A stretch of DNA of 64,000 nucleotides from JBMYZL01 sp049610385 (GTDB taxonomy: Bacteria > Bacteroidota > Bacteroidia > Flavobacteriales_D > Sanyastnellaceae). Below the pieces are notes generated by a model. It worked only from the letters and a program-made list of their open reading frames with translations. It was not told the origin of the DNA and searched no databases. The position numbers and the translations under genes were made by a program. Below are positions 9,229-18,344 of this stretch, piece by piece; position 1 is the stretch's first letter; every line of letters begins with the position of its first letter. The stretch spans positions 81,971-145,970 of the forward strand of contig JBMYZL010000005.1 of the NCBI GenBank assembly GCA_049610385.1. The letters are read 5' to 3'.

Positions 9229-10962
9229 TCAAAAGGCGTAAGTTGCGCCCAGCATGGCCTGAAATCCCTGGACGGGAATGTTTGGCGCAGCGAAATATTG
9301 CGCACCTGTGAGGTTCACCAACCGAACGAATCCACTCAAGCGTGCGGTGTACATGTATTCCACATCCAAATTGAAACGGACAGTGCGTCCCAGATCGAAT
9401 CGATAGGCGTTATCTGGATCGCCTGAAATGGTTTCGTTGTTTCCGAAATTGACATAGGACAATCCCTGTCTTTGATCCGTGATGCGCACCCCGGCTCCGA
9501 AGTTGAATTTGTCTGCAAGGGCATAGCGCGCTTGGAAATCCATTTCCAATTGGGGCAAACCCCAGGGGTCGGACTGGTTCGATAAACCGTACGTGTAGGC
9601 AGTCACGTCACCAATCAACTCAAAGTGGTTCCCGAATCGCAATGTGGCCGTGCCACTAAATCCATTGGTGGTGAGGGTGTCGATGCGCGTGGTCAAAGGT
9701 GGACCTCCGACTGCGTGAATGCCCCCAAGTTCATCTGAAACGTAGGCTGCGCTGTCCAGGGCCCAATAGGCATGTTGTGCATTGCGCCGAGAGAACAATC
9801 GGATGTGATAATGGAAAGCAGAAGTGATGTTGCCTTTTAATCCAGTTTCCAATTCGAATTTGTTGTAGTCAGCTGGCAATGCTGATACGGGGTTGAGCCA
9901 CGGCGTGTTCGCAAAAGCATGACGGTAAGGATTGGCGTTCACGCCTCCGTCCAAATGGGCGTAGGGCACAAGCAGGCCTTTCAACACCACCAGTTCTGCA
10001 GAAGCCTTCGGGTAAAAATGAAAGACCTGAGCCCCGCGTGCATCGACATAAATCCCGGCTCCTGCGCGCACACGCAATGGACCTTTCTGGGTTTCGACTG
10101 TGGGCTCAACACCCGCGACAAAGGTTAAACGGTTGGAATCGGGGCGCAAATGGAGCTGATCCTGGACAATGCTCAAGGCCAAACTCATTTCGTTGTCTTC
10201 CCGATAAGTGGTGTATGCGGCATCCAGTTGAAACAAGTGCTCACGAACGGTTGCAGTGTCCCTGAAATGATTGTAACGCATGTTTGCGTGGAAATGCCCA
10301 TCCGTGCTGTCTTGACGGATGGTCCGAACACGGGTGGCCAAACCCCAATCTGTGAATGGCATGCTCGAAGCAATGCTGTCGGCGATGGGACTGAAGTAAC
10401 TCACCAAATCCCGTTGGGCATTGGCTTCTCCACGCAATACCCAATTGCGATAATGCCTTTCACCCCAAAGTTGGATACCAGTTCTGGAAAAGTGCTGGGC
10501 CACACTGTCAGTTGGGACATCGACGAATCCACCCTTGGTGGAACGGGCGGTACCCATGGCGCCCCACGCACCTTTTCGAGAACGCAAATCGGTCATACTC
10601 GCTTCGAGCATGGGCGAAAGAAACCGGCCAAATCCAGCACGCAAATAACCTCGATAGAGTCGGGGAAGGGGTGGATCTACATGGAGGCGTGTGGGCCCGA
10701 CAGGAATCATATCCGGCGCGATATTGAGTCGTTTGGGCAGAATGGAGTAGTCGAAAGTCGGTTTTTGAATGCCCAAATCTGCGGGTTCAGGCCACGTCAA
10801 GATTTTGTGTGCATCTTGGATCAAAAGCTCACGATCACCTACAAACGTGACATCCAAATCCAAGGTGTCCGTTGTTTGAGCGATAATGGTATGGGGGGGC
10901 ACAGCCAAGAACCATGCAAAAATCACAAACAGGCTCTGAAAGGGAAATGAACGAATGATCAT
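9229..10962 (-). CDS. Outer-membrane beta-barrel protein (TonB-receptor-like barrel)
   Basis: 577 residues with a Sec signal peptide (~1-29, ending IIAQ) and a body of alternating amphipathic strands. It ends in the aromatic C-terminal residue (Phe) typical of outer-membrane barrels. There is no obvious TonB plug or carboxypeptidase-like N-terminal domain, so it is a barrel-only relative rather than a complete TonB-dependent receptor. The start overlaps the stop of the upstream TPR gene by 4 bases (ATGA), so the two are made together. Function unknown; the partner suggests an envelope assembly or uptake role. Confidence 0.75.
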   Translation of the reverse strand: MIIRSFPFQSLFVIFAWFLAVPPHTIIAQTTDTLDLDVTFVGDRELLIQDAHKILTWPEPADLGIQKPTFDYSILPKRLNIAPDMIPVGPTRLHVDPPLPRLYRGYLRAGFGRFLSPMLEASMTDLRSRKGAWGAMGTARSTKGGFVDVPTDSVAQHFSRTGIQLWGERHYRNWVLRGEANAQRDLVSYFSPIADSIASSMPFTDWGLATRVRTIRQDSTDGHFHANMRYNHFRDTATVREHLFQLDAAYTTYREDNEMSLALSIVQDQLHLRPDSNRLTFVAGVEPTVETQKGPLRVRAGAGIYVDARGAQVFHFYPKASAELVVLKGLLVPYAHLDGGVNANPYRHAFANTPWLNPVSALPADYNKFELETGLKGNITSAFHYHIRLFSRRNAQHAYWALDSAAYVSDELGGIHAVGGPPLTTRIDTLTTNGFSGTATLRFGNHFELIGDVTAYTYGLSNQSDPWGLPQLEMDFQARYALADKFNFGAGVRITDQRQGLSYVNFGNNETISGDPDNAYRFDLGRTVRFNLDVEYMYTARLSGFVRLVNLTGAQYFAAPNIPVQGFQAMLGATYAF

Positions 10963-13900
10963 GGACGAGCGGGGTTCAGATTCAACGTGTCTTCACGAAT
11001 TGGCGCCACGAATTGTGTGGTATCAGAGGGGGTGAGGTTTTCGGATTCCAATTGCTGTATTTGCTGCAATAGGTCTTCGGTTTCGACGGTGATTTCTGGC
11101 TGGTCCACATTGGCCAAAATGCTTTCTGCCGTGGCACGGGCCTGGAACAAATCGCCCAATCCGATGTAGACTTTGACCAGCAAAACAAAGGATTTGATCT
11201 TCCACTTGTCATAAGCGGTAAATGCATCGATTAATTCGAAGATTTCTTGCTCAGCTGCCTCGTATTGGTCTCGCTTGAATGCAATTTCACACATCAAGTA
11301 TTTGCTTTCGGCACCTCTCGCCCCTCCGTATTCAGCAACTGCTGAAAGGTCTTGGTCAGATGAAACCCAATCTTCATTGTCGAAGGCAATTTTGCCGCGC
11401 CAGAACAAAGCTGTGCGCCGGATGTCTTCTGGGGTTCTATCGTCTGCCAATACCTGATCGGCATAGGCTTTTGCGGACTCGGGTTCTTGCAACAAATAGT
11501 GACATCTCATCAATCCGATTCGGGCTTCAAGGACATTTTCAGTCCGAACACTGACGGCTTCAAGCGTGGAATAGTGCTTTCGGGCAGTGCTCAAATCGGA
11601 AGCATTCCATGCCATGGTGGCGGCCCCCAAGGCGGAGGGTTCCGTGTAATCGTTTGTGGGTTGGGCCAAAACATATTCGAAAGCTTTCCTTGCCTCGGCA
11701 TTCCGTCCCAAATCATAGGCGCAATTGCCCAAAAAGAAGTGGGCTTCTGTCAAAAATTTGCCTTGATCGTAGGAACGGATGTACTCTCCAAGGCGCATAA
11801 CGGCTTTGTCGCAATTGCGTTCCAAGGCTTCTGTCCGCGCAGCCGTGTACAAGCGCTCTTCGATTTCATCACCGTCGAGACCCACCCCCGAAGGAATATC
11901 GTCCATCAATCCACGGTCGATCAGCAACGGTTCCACGACATTGAATGCATCTCCGGCGATGGCATCGTTGCCATATTCTTTTCGAATCCGGTCCCAGAGG
12001 TCCAAGACATCTTGCTCCCGGCCTTGTTTGAGTCCGATCAGACACAAATCTACAAGCGCATATTTCGTCTTTGGGCTATTGGGGTGTTGGGCGAGGAGGG
12101 CATCGAGGTGGGCTTTAGCCCGATCCAATTCTTCCTCTTCAATAAGCAATCTTGCCGCCTCGTAGCGCGCTTCTGGAACCAAACTGGAAGTTGGATAGTC
12201 CCGAACCAACAGGTCAAATGCGGCAATCGCGGCAGGTCGATCATCGAGGTATCCACGGCAAAGTGCGACTTGGAATTGGGCATAATCCGAGGCTTCAGAG
12301 GCGAGCACTGCTGAATAAGAATCGGCAGCTTGTGCAAAGGATTTGTTTGCAAAAAAACAATCTCCCGCCCGCAATTGGGCATCCAATGTTCTGCGCGGGC
12401 TTTTGCCATTGTCTACTTTCAGAAAAGAGCGGAATGCAGACAAGGCGTCGACATATTTCTTTCGTTTGAACAAGGTGTACCCCCGAGCGTATTCAGCTTG
12501 TGCGTAATAGGGACTGTTATATGCCCCCGGTTGCTCAATGAAGGCGCCATAATGTGATGTAGCCGTAGGGTAGCGTTTGAGCAAATAGTTCAATTCACCC
12601 TGCCAAAAGTGCGACTCCGCGGTCAAGACGGGATCAATGGGGTAAGTCCTTACTTCATTGAAGTGATGTTCGGCGTCCTCGAATTTGTCCGCCCTGAAAA
12701 GTTCTACACCGCGGTTGTAACTGACCAATTGCCAAGCTTTTCGCACCTCGATATTTTTGTCCTGGATTCGATCCAATGCTTTGAGGGCGCGATCATAATC
12801 CTTGGATGTCAGGTACACTTCGAGCAGAAAACCATAAGCTTCATCAGATCGCTTGGAGTTGGGGAATTCCTCGATGTAATGTTCAAAGGCCGTGATGGCA
12901 TCATCAAAAGGATTGTATGAAAGCTCAAATGCCAGTTTGGCATGATTGAACAAGGCATCTTCTCGAATGTCCAAGTCATGGTTCATTTCTGCAGCTTTCC
13001 GAAAAGCAGTTCTTGCTTTGTCCTTTTCACCAAGCCGCACATAGCAATCGGCCATGTGATACAAGGCATTTTGGGCCAAATCATCCGCTTCCCTGGTTAC
13101 AAGCGCAAAGGCATTGAGGGCTTCACGTTCATCTCCACCTTGGTGCCGGATGAACCCCATTTGGTAGGCGAAAGGCCTTGTGCGTTGGGGACCCCTTGTT
13201 GCTTTCCAAGCTTGCTCGAGCAATGGCCGCGCCAAATCATAGGTTTGCCGGCGGTAATGGGCGTCGCCAAGAAGATGGGCAACTTCGTCCTGTTCACTGA
13301 TGTTCAAAGGACTGTCCTCTGAAAGTAAAGCGGGTGCATATTGAATCAATTCGTCAAAGCGATCGGTTTCGTGCAGCAATTGTGCGATGTAAATGGGAAC
13401 GAGGTCTTCGAAGTCTTTCTTTTGGGCCAAATCCCTGAAACCCTGCAAGGCAACACCTGGCTTGCCCTGGACGTAAGCGATGTGAGAGAAGTAATATTTG
13501 GCGGGGTCGGCGTATGGACCCACACCCGATTGGACGGCGTAAAGGTCAGTTTTGGCTTCATCATACCGTTCCTCCTCAAACAGGGAGTGACCCCGTTTGA
13601 ATTTTAGTTCATCTGACATGGATGCATTCAACCGCCTTTCGGCGATTTCATTGAATACATCCACGGCCTCTGACCAGTCTTTTTCCTGATAGAGGTGGTT
13701 GGCATGGTCCCATTTCGCTTGTTTACTGAGTGGGTGGTCCGGATGGGCAGCAGCGAATTTCGCAATCCGTTCACCGGCATCTTTGTGGTACAAGAAGAGG
13801 GCACATAGCGCTTGGTGGTATTCCGCTTCAATGCGTCGCGTGTGATCGTCGGGTAAGTCGCTGTTCGATGCCCATTGGGTATAAAGTGCTGTGGCCAACC

Positions 13901-14072
13901 CATATTTTTCTTTGTCGAAAGCATCTTTCGCTGCTGTCCAAATGGGGTCTTCGCCGTACCATTCCACACCCATGGGATATTGTGCAATGGCCAGACCAGA
14001 GGTTGCCAAGGAAGCGCCGACCAAAACGCTTCGAAAGGCCAGATTTGTCAAGTGGATACCGTTCACCATCAT
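10959..14072 (-). CDS. Large periplasmic TPR-repeat protein
   Basis: About 1037 residues, nearly all tetratricopeptide-type helical repeats (many A..Y..G.......A...F motifs), with an N-terminal signal peptide ending around LAIAQ. The frame is open to 14111, but 14072 places the signal peptide at the N terminus. A TACTTTCG promoter-like element lies at 14090-14097, inside the longer version. The protein is probably a periplasmic scaffold working with the overlapping downstream beta-barrel. Such TPR/barrel pairs recur in Bacteroidota, but I cannot assign a named function. PorW/SprE of T9SS is a TPR protein too, but that family is lipoproteins and no lipobox is seen here. Confidence 0.82.
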   Translation of the reverse strand: MMVNGIHLTNLAFRSVLVGASLATSGLAIAQYPMGVEWYGEDPIWTAAKDAFDKEKYGLATALYTQWASNSDLPDDHTRRIEAEYHQALCALFLYHKDAGERIAKFAAAHPDHPLSKQAKWDHANHLYQEKDWSEAVDVFNEIAERRLNASMSDELKFKRGHSLFEEERYDEAKTDLYAVQSGVGPYADPAKYYFSHIAYVQGKPGVALQGFRDLAQKKDFEDLVPIYIAQLLHETDRFDELIQYAPALLSEDSPLNISEQDEVAHLLGDAHYRRQTYDLARPLLEQAWKATRGPQRTRPFAYQMGFIRHQGGDEREALNAFALVTREADDLAQNALYHMADCYVRLGEKDKARTAFRKAAEMNHDLDIREDALFNHAKLAFELSYNPFDDAITAFEHYIEEFPNSKRSDEAYGFLLEVYLTSKDYDRALKALDRIQDKNIEVRKAWQLVSYNRGVELFRADKFEDAEHHFNEVRTYPIDPVLTAESHFWQGELNYLLKRYPTATSHYGAFIEQPGAYNSPYYAQAEYARGYTLFKRKKYVDALSAFRSFLKVDNGKSPRRTLDAQLRAGDCFFANKSFAQAADSYSAVLASEASDYAQFQVALCRGYLDDRPAAIAAFDLLVRDYPTSSLVPEARYEAARLLIEEEELDRAKAHLDALLAQHPNSPKTKYALVDLCLIGLKQGREQDVLDLWDRIRKEYGNDAIAGDAFNVVEPLLIDRGLMDDIPSGVGLDGDEIEERLYTAARTEALERNCDKAVMRLGEYIRSYDQGKFLTEAHFFLGNCAYDLGRNAEARKAFEYVLAQPTNDYTEPSALGAATMAWNASDLSTARKHYSTLEAVSVRTENVLEARIGLMRCHYLLQEPESAKAYADQVLADDRTPEDIRRTALFWRGKIAFDNEDWVSSDQDLSAVAEYGGARGAESKYLMCEIAFKRDQYEAAEQEIFELIDAFTAYDKWKIKSFVLLVKVYIGLGDLFQARATAESILANVDQPEITVETEDLLQQIQQLESENLTPSDTTQFVAPIREDTLNLNPARP

Positions 14073-14089
14073 TGCGTCCAGAATTCCTT

Positions 14090-14097
14090 CGAAAGTA
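14090..14097 (-). promoter_or_regulatory. Promoter -7-like element TACTTTCG before the TPR gene
   Basis: TAnnTTCG on the minus strand, 17 bases before the ATG at 14072. Its position argues against the longer start at 14111. Confidence 0.4.
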
Positions 14098-14215
14098 GCA
14101 TGCTCACCCATTGCGTTGTTCGGGTTCTCTTCGGAGTTCTCAACGCCTCAATGTGCCTTATGCTTGCTTCGAGGGAATCCGAACATGAATGATTTTGGAA
14201 AGTTTGGGGAAAGCA

Positions 14216-14249
14216 CAAAAAAACGGGAGATCCGCATGGACCTCCCGTT
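14216..14249 (-). terminator. Rho-independent terminator of the aroC-DUF4920 operon
   Basis: Inverted repeat AACGGGAG (14222-14229) and CTCCCGTT (14242-14249), extended by a 3-bp TCC/GGA inner stem past one A-C mismatch, with a GCAT loop. On the minus strand it is followed by a run of T (A-run at 14217-14223). It lies 32 bases after the DUF4920 stop. Confidence 0.85.
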
Positions 14250-14280
14250 GAAGTTCTTCAGAAGAAACAGTTTACATCAT

Positions 14281-14886
14281 TCAGTGACTGTGCACTTCGT
14301 GATCATGTTCACCGTGATCATGATCGTGGTGGTCAGATTCTTCATGATCATCGCCAGCCATGGGCGCTCCTTCGGGCACATTTTTGATGAGGACGCCTGC
14401 CGCTTCAATGGCAAGCTCGAATTTGGGTTCAGACACGGCATCGATGTCAGCTTGAGGCGCCCCAGCATCTTCTAACAAATGCTTTTGCATCTCCACGGAT
14501 ACCGTATCATGATATGCCTTTCCTTGAATCACTGCAAGATTTCCTTGAACCCCGTCCAAAGGAACGAAAAAGGCATGGTCCTTCATGTAGACCATGATGG
14601 TGTCTCCTCCTGGACCTTTTACATTCATCCAACATCCCATTTTGGTGCATGTTTGGACAATTTCCGCGTAAAAAGTGCCTTCAGCGCCGCCGTCGCTTTC
14701 CATTTTCTCGCCCAATTCGTCCATCGAGAGCGTGGTTTTCCGATTGACCTTGAAGGCTTCACCGTAAGCCGTCCAATTTTTTTCTTCTTTGTGGTTTGCA
14801 CGAGACCCCTGATCTGCAGGTCCCTCACCACAGGCCACCAGGATCATCAGTCCTGACATAGTGGCAATCATTGTGTTGCGAATCAT
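14281..14886 (-). CDS. DUF4920 lipoprotein with histidine-rich tail
   Basis: 201-residue lipoprotein. Lipobox LVAC places the lipidated Cys at ~residue 19. The central DUF4920 domain (~40-150) has the typical C.KMGCWM motif around residue 90 and a YM.DHAFFVP stretch. The last ~25 residues are rich in His, Asp and Glu (HDHDHGEHDHE), a likely metal-binding tail. The gene overlaps the preceding PorE-like gene by 4 bases (ATGA) and is the last gene of the operon before a strong terminator. The role of DUF4920 is not known. The CxxxxCW centre and metal-binding tail suggest a redox or metal-handling envelope protein, but that is inference. Confidence 0.85.
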   Translation of the reverse strand: MIRNTMIATMSGLMILVACGEGPADQGSRANHKEEKNWTAYGEAFKVNRKTTLSMDELGEKMESDGGAEGTFYAEIVQTCTKMGCWMNVKGPGGDTIMVYMKDHAFFVPLDGVQGNLAVIQGKAYHDTVSVEMQKHLLEDAGAPQADIDAVSEPKFELAIEAAGVLIKNVPEGAPMAGDDHEESDHHDHDHGEHDHEVHSH

Positions 14887-16913
14887 GGGACGAAAATAAC
14901 AAACTCTGTACGACGATTTGCAGCGCGGCCCGCCTCTGAATCATTTGATGCAATGGGTTTTTGATCCCCATGGCCTTGGGCACCAATTCGCAGGGGTTCA
15001 ATGCCCTGTTCAATTAAAAACTGTCGAGCCGCATGTGCGCGGTCTTGCGATAGAATCACATTTTGATCCGGAAGACCTGTATTGTCGGTATGACCTTCTA
15101 GACGGACATGGTACTGCGGTTGTCGGGTCAAGTATCCGGCAAATGCTTTCAGAATCACTTTTGCAGAAGCATCGAGGTTGGATTGATCTGTGGGGAATTC
15201 AATGTTTCGCATTTCCAACGGCGCATTCAGCACCAAGGCCCGCGCCTGCAGGTCAGCTTTGGCAACCGCTTCTCCCACAGGGGCTTTGACTTCGATTGCA
15301 TCAAATGCAATGCCGTCGCCTTCAGTGGACAACACCCAGGCTTCTTCAATGTCTGGTCTGGCAATGATGGTGGCAAATCGCCCGTCATCTTCACGAACTT
15401 GAAGTTCTTTTCGTTCACCCGAAGACCCCAAATTCTCCAGAGTGACTTTTGCATTCAGGGCTGGCATGCCTTCAGGTGTGAGAACGGCTCCCTGAATCAA
15501 CAGGACGGCTTCGGGCTGAAACCGATCTGACAGGGGGAAGGATAAGATGTCCAGTCCTTTTGTTCCCGTTCGTCGTCCCGCGAAAAATGCGGTTTGGCCA
15601 TCGATGTCCACGACCATGCCATGTTCGTCTTGCTCTGTGTTGACCGGTGCCCCGATGTTGACGGGTGAAGACCAAGTTCCCTGGGTATCCAAATGGGTCA
15701 TCCACAAGTCATAACCGCCTCCGCCGGGCACGCGATCACTGGCGAAAAACAGGGTTTTTCCATCGGGGTGCAGAAAAGGAGATTTTTCGTTGTAAGCGGT
15801 GTTTATGGGAGGAGGGAGGGATTCAGGCGTGGACCAAATGCCGGCTTGATCTCGGTGGCTCACCATCAAGTCCATGGTGGGGTTCCCATTTTTGTCTGGG
15901 GTGGAGTGGGCGTTGATTTGGGCGAAATACAAACGCTGTCCATCTGCACTGAGTGCTGGCTGGGCCTCCCATCCGTCTGGTGTGTTGAGGGCGAGAGCTG
16001 GTTTGAGCGTTCCCCATTGGTACACGGGTGTGTGGTCGTGACCGATTTCAATCACTTCATAGTTGGTGACGAACAAGTCCACATTGTTCGGATTTCCCGA
16101 TGTTGGATTTGAGGCAGCAATCCAAAGTTCTCGGTTGTCGAGAGATATGGATGCCCCTCCATACTGAGCGCCTTCATTGAAGGGACTTGGCAAGACATCG
16201 GAAGCACTAAAATGCAATGGAGTGGACAACCGTTTGGCCACTTCGAACAATTCAATGTCTCGGGTGATGACATCTCCTTTTGCTTTGTGCGGAGATCGCC
16301 GGGTGAAAAAAAGCATCGAACCGTCTGGGGACAATGCAGGCAAGAACTCATCGGCTTGGGTGTTGACTCCTTGGACAACGGTTGGGACAAATGCATCAGC
16401 ATCGGCCCAGAAGGCCGCTTCGAACGCAATGGTGGGCAAGACTTCCCGGACCTCTTCGGCTTGACGTTGCAAGGACCGCGAAGGATCGCGAGGCAAAGAA
16501 GTCAAAAAGCGATTGAACGCACGCTGGGCATCGGTCCAATTTCGCTCAGCATAAGCCAATGCCCCGAGGATATAATGCATCTTCGGATGGCCGTCTGGGC
16601 AATGCGATATCACGTCAGTGGCATGTGAGCGCACGGCATCGGCGCCCTCCCCGAACCGCCTGAAGCGCGAAAACAACAATTCGGCGAGCGCGATTTGACA
16701 AGGCAGACATTCAGGATCTTCATCAATGGATTTTTCAAGCCATTCGACCCGCTCATCGGATGTGTATTTGTCCTTGTTCGAGCCTTTTTCGTAAAGTTTT
16801 TTTGCCTTGGCGGACATGCCCTGGCCACAATCATCTTGGGCCCAAAATGCAGGGTGCCCAATTCCGATGAGCAAGAGGATTCCGATTTTTTTCCAATTCA
16901 ACAAAATCATCAT
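14883..16913 (-). CDS. PorE-like envelope protein: TPR, PD40 propeller, CRD-like, OmpA
   Basis: 676 residues, with a signal peptide (~1-26) and then TPR-like helices (~40-150). A WD40-like/PD40 beta-propeller with repeated LSPDG, FFASDR and YFA motifs spans ~185-480. A carboxypeptidase-regulatory-like beta domain (~485-560) precedes an OmpA peptidoglycan-binding domain (~565-676) with HTDN and GRAANRRTEF. This domain order is that of PorE, a peptidoglycan-anchoring component of the type IX secretion system in Porphyromonas. Paralogues of this architecture are common in Bacteroidota, so PorE itself is not certain. The start overlaps the gltP-type gene by 4 bases and the DUF4920 gene follows with a 4-base overlap. 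Confidence 0.85.
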   Translation of the reverse strand: MMILLNWKKIGILLLIGIGHPAFWAQDDCGQGMSAKAKKLYEKGSNKDKYTSDERVEWLEKSIDEDPECLPCQIALAELLFSRFRRFGEGADAVRSHATDVISHCPDGHPKMHYILGALAYAERNWTDAQRAFNRFLTSLPRDPSRSLQRQAEEVREVLPTIAFEAAFWADADAFVPTVVQGVNTQADEFLPALSPDGSMLFFTRRSPHKAKGDVITRDIELFEVAKRLSTPLHFSASDVLPSPFNEGAQYGGASISLDNRELWIAASNPTSGNPNNVDLFVTNYEVIEIGHDHTPVYQWGTLKPALALNTPDGWEAQPALSADGQRLYFAQINAHSTPDKNGNPTMDLMVSHRDQAGIWSTPESLPPPINTAYNEKSPFLHPDGKTLFFASDRVPGGGGYDLWMTHLDTQGTWSSPVNIGAPVNTEQDEHGMVVDIDGQTAFFAGRRTGTKGLDILSFPLSDRFQPEAVLLIQGAVLTPEGMPALNAKVTLENLGSSGERKELQVREDDGRFATIIARPDIEEAWVLSTEGDGIAFDAIEVKAPVGEAVAKADLQARALVLNAPLEMRNIEFPTDQSNLDASAKVILKAFAGYLTRQPQYHVRLEGHTDNTGLPDQNVILSQDRAHAARQFLIEQGIEPLRIGAQGHGDQKPIASNDSEAGRAANRRTEFVIFVP

Positions 16914-18328
16914 GAGGCCCCGGCAACCGAAGAAGGCATGTCGATTTCATTTTCGCTGGCAGCAATCATGCTCGAGACGCCGGCATCACCTGTGACATTG
17001 ACAACGGTCCGGCACATGTCCAGAATTCGGTCCACGGGGAAGATCAGTGCAATCCAAGCGGGGTTGAGCCCGACGCTTTCCAGGACAATGATCATCAGCA
17101 CCAATCCCGCAGAGGGCACTGCTGCTGCACCAATGGAGGCCAAAGTGGCAGTCAGTACGATGACGGCTTGTTGAGCCAAACTCAAATCGACCATGTGAAA
17201 TTGGGCCAAGGCCACTACAGCGACTGCCTGATAGAGGCTGGTTCCATCCATGTTGACTGTTGCGCCAATGGGCAAGACAAAGGATGTGGTGCGGGTACTG
17301 ACCCCCAAATTCTTGTGTACACAATCCATGGTGACCGGCAACGTGGCCACCGAACTGGAAGTAGAAAAGGCGGTGATCTGGGCGTCTCGCATGCCTGACG
17401 CGAATCGTTTCCAAGAAATTTTCTTCACGGTGATGGCCACCAGGGCCGGGTAGAAAATGAAAATCATGAAGGCCAATCCGAGAATCACCACCAAGCTATA
17501 CCGCAGCAAAAATCCGAGTAGCTGTTGAAACATCTCGGGGTCAGTGCCTGCGGCCTTGACGATTTGCCCTGCCATCAAAGCAAAAACAAACAAGGGCATG
17601 GCCTTCATCACCACCCAAACCATTTGAATAAAAACGTCATTGAAAGCATCAACAGCGCGCGTGATGGTCCTTCGGCGTTCAGCTGGAAGCCCGACCACAA
17701 CCATCCCGAAGAACACCGCAAAGAAGATGATTTGAAGCATGGACATGTCGGCCAAAGACTGAAATATGTTTTTCGGGACCACGTCCACAAGGGGCTGCAA
17801 GGGACCACTGGATTTCGCATTCGCCGCCTTGTTGAGTTTGTCACTTACCCATTCATTGGCATCGGGGGTTTCGGCTCGAATCGCCGCCACGGTTTCAGCC
17901 CGATTTGGATCTTGGCTGAGTTGGAGATTGTCCAAGGTTTCGATGCCATTGGCATCTCGCCAAACTTCATAACGAATCCGGTTCGTTTCGAGCAACGCTG
18001 TGCTCGCACCATCCCCAGGGCGAATGAGGTTGACCAACAACAAACCGACCAACACAGCTGTCATGGTGGTCAGGATGTAGGTGCCCAGGGTTTTCGCCCC
18101 CAGGCGACCCAATTTCTTCACATCGCCCAAACTCGTTACACCACTGATGATGCTGAACAAAACCAGCGGAACCGCGATCAACTTCAACAGGTTGATGAAA
18201 ATGTCACCAAATGGTTGAATGTAATTGAGTGTGAATTCATTCCAATCAAATGTCACACTGAGCCACGCATAAATGATCCCGACCACCAAGCCGATGATCA
18301 CTTGCCAATGCAATTCCAATCCCTTCAT
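16910..18328 (-). CDS. Dicarboxylate/amino acid:cation symporter (DAACS family)
   Basis: 472-residue inner-membrane transporter that takes up glutamate/aspartate or C4-dicarboxylates with H+ or Na+. The family core is clear: a serine-rich reentrant stretch (FSTSSSVATLP), the PIGATVNMDGTSLY motif, and DRILDMCRTVVNVTGD near the C terminus. A hydrophilic insertion of ~75 residues (about 108-185) between transmembrane helices 3 and 4 is longer than in GltP of E. coli. A TACATTCG element lies 5 bases before the ATG, so it can be transcribed independently of aroC. It is coupled by ATGA overlap to the PorE-like gene. Confidence 0.92.
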   Translation of the reverse strand: MKGLELHWQVIIGLVVGIIYAWLSVTFDWNEFTLNYIQPFGDIFINLLKLIAVPLVLFSIISGVTSLGDVKKLGRLGAKTLGTYILTTMTAVLVGLLLVNLIRPGDGASTALLETNRIRYEVWRDANGIETLDNLQLSQDPNRAETVAAIRAETPDANEWVSDKLNKAANAKSSGPLQPLVDVVPKNIFQSLADMSMLQIIFFAVFFGMVVVGLPAERRRTITRAVDAFNDVFIQMVWVVMKAMPLFVFALMAGQIVKAAGTDPEMFQQLLGFLLRYSLVVILGLAFMIFIFYPALVAITVKKISWKRFASGMRDAQITAFSTSSSVATLPVTMDCVHKNLGVSTRTTSFVLPIGATVNMDGTSLYQAVAVVALAQFHMVDLSLAQQAVIVLTATLASIGAAAVPSAGLVLMIIVLESVGLNPAWIALIFPVDRILDMCRTVVNVTGDAGVSSMIAASENEIDMPSSVAGAS

Positions 18329-18333
18329 GGTTG

Positions 18334-18341
18334 CGAATGTA
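18334..18341 (-). promoter_or_regulatory. Promoter -7-like element TACATTCG
   Basis: TAnnTTCG element on the minus strand in the 16-base gap between aroC and the symporter gene, 5 bases before the symporter ATG. Confidence 0.5.
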
Positions 18342-18344
18342 AGG

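Noticed and set aside
11487..12314. Long plus-strand open frame (275 codons) opposite the TPR gene
   Set aside because: It lies wholly inside the TPR gene on the other strand, has no recognisable motif, and is explained by codon bias leaving antisense frames open. The same holds for 31177-31908, 27783-28451, 2204-2776 and 10150-10950.
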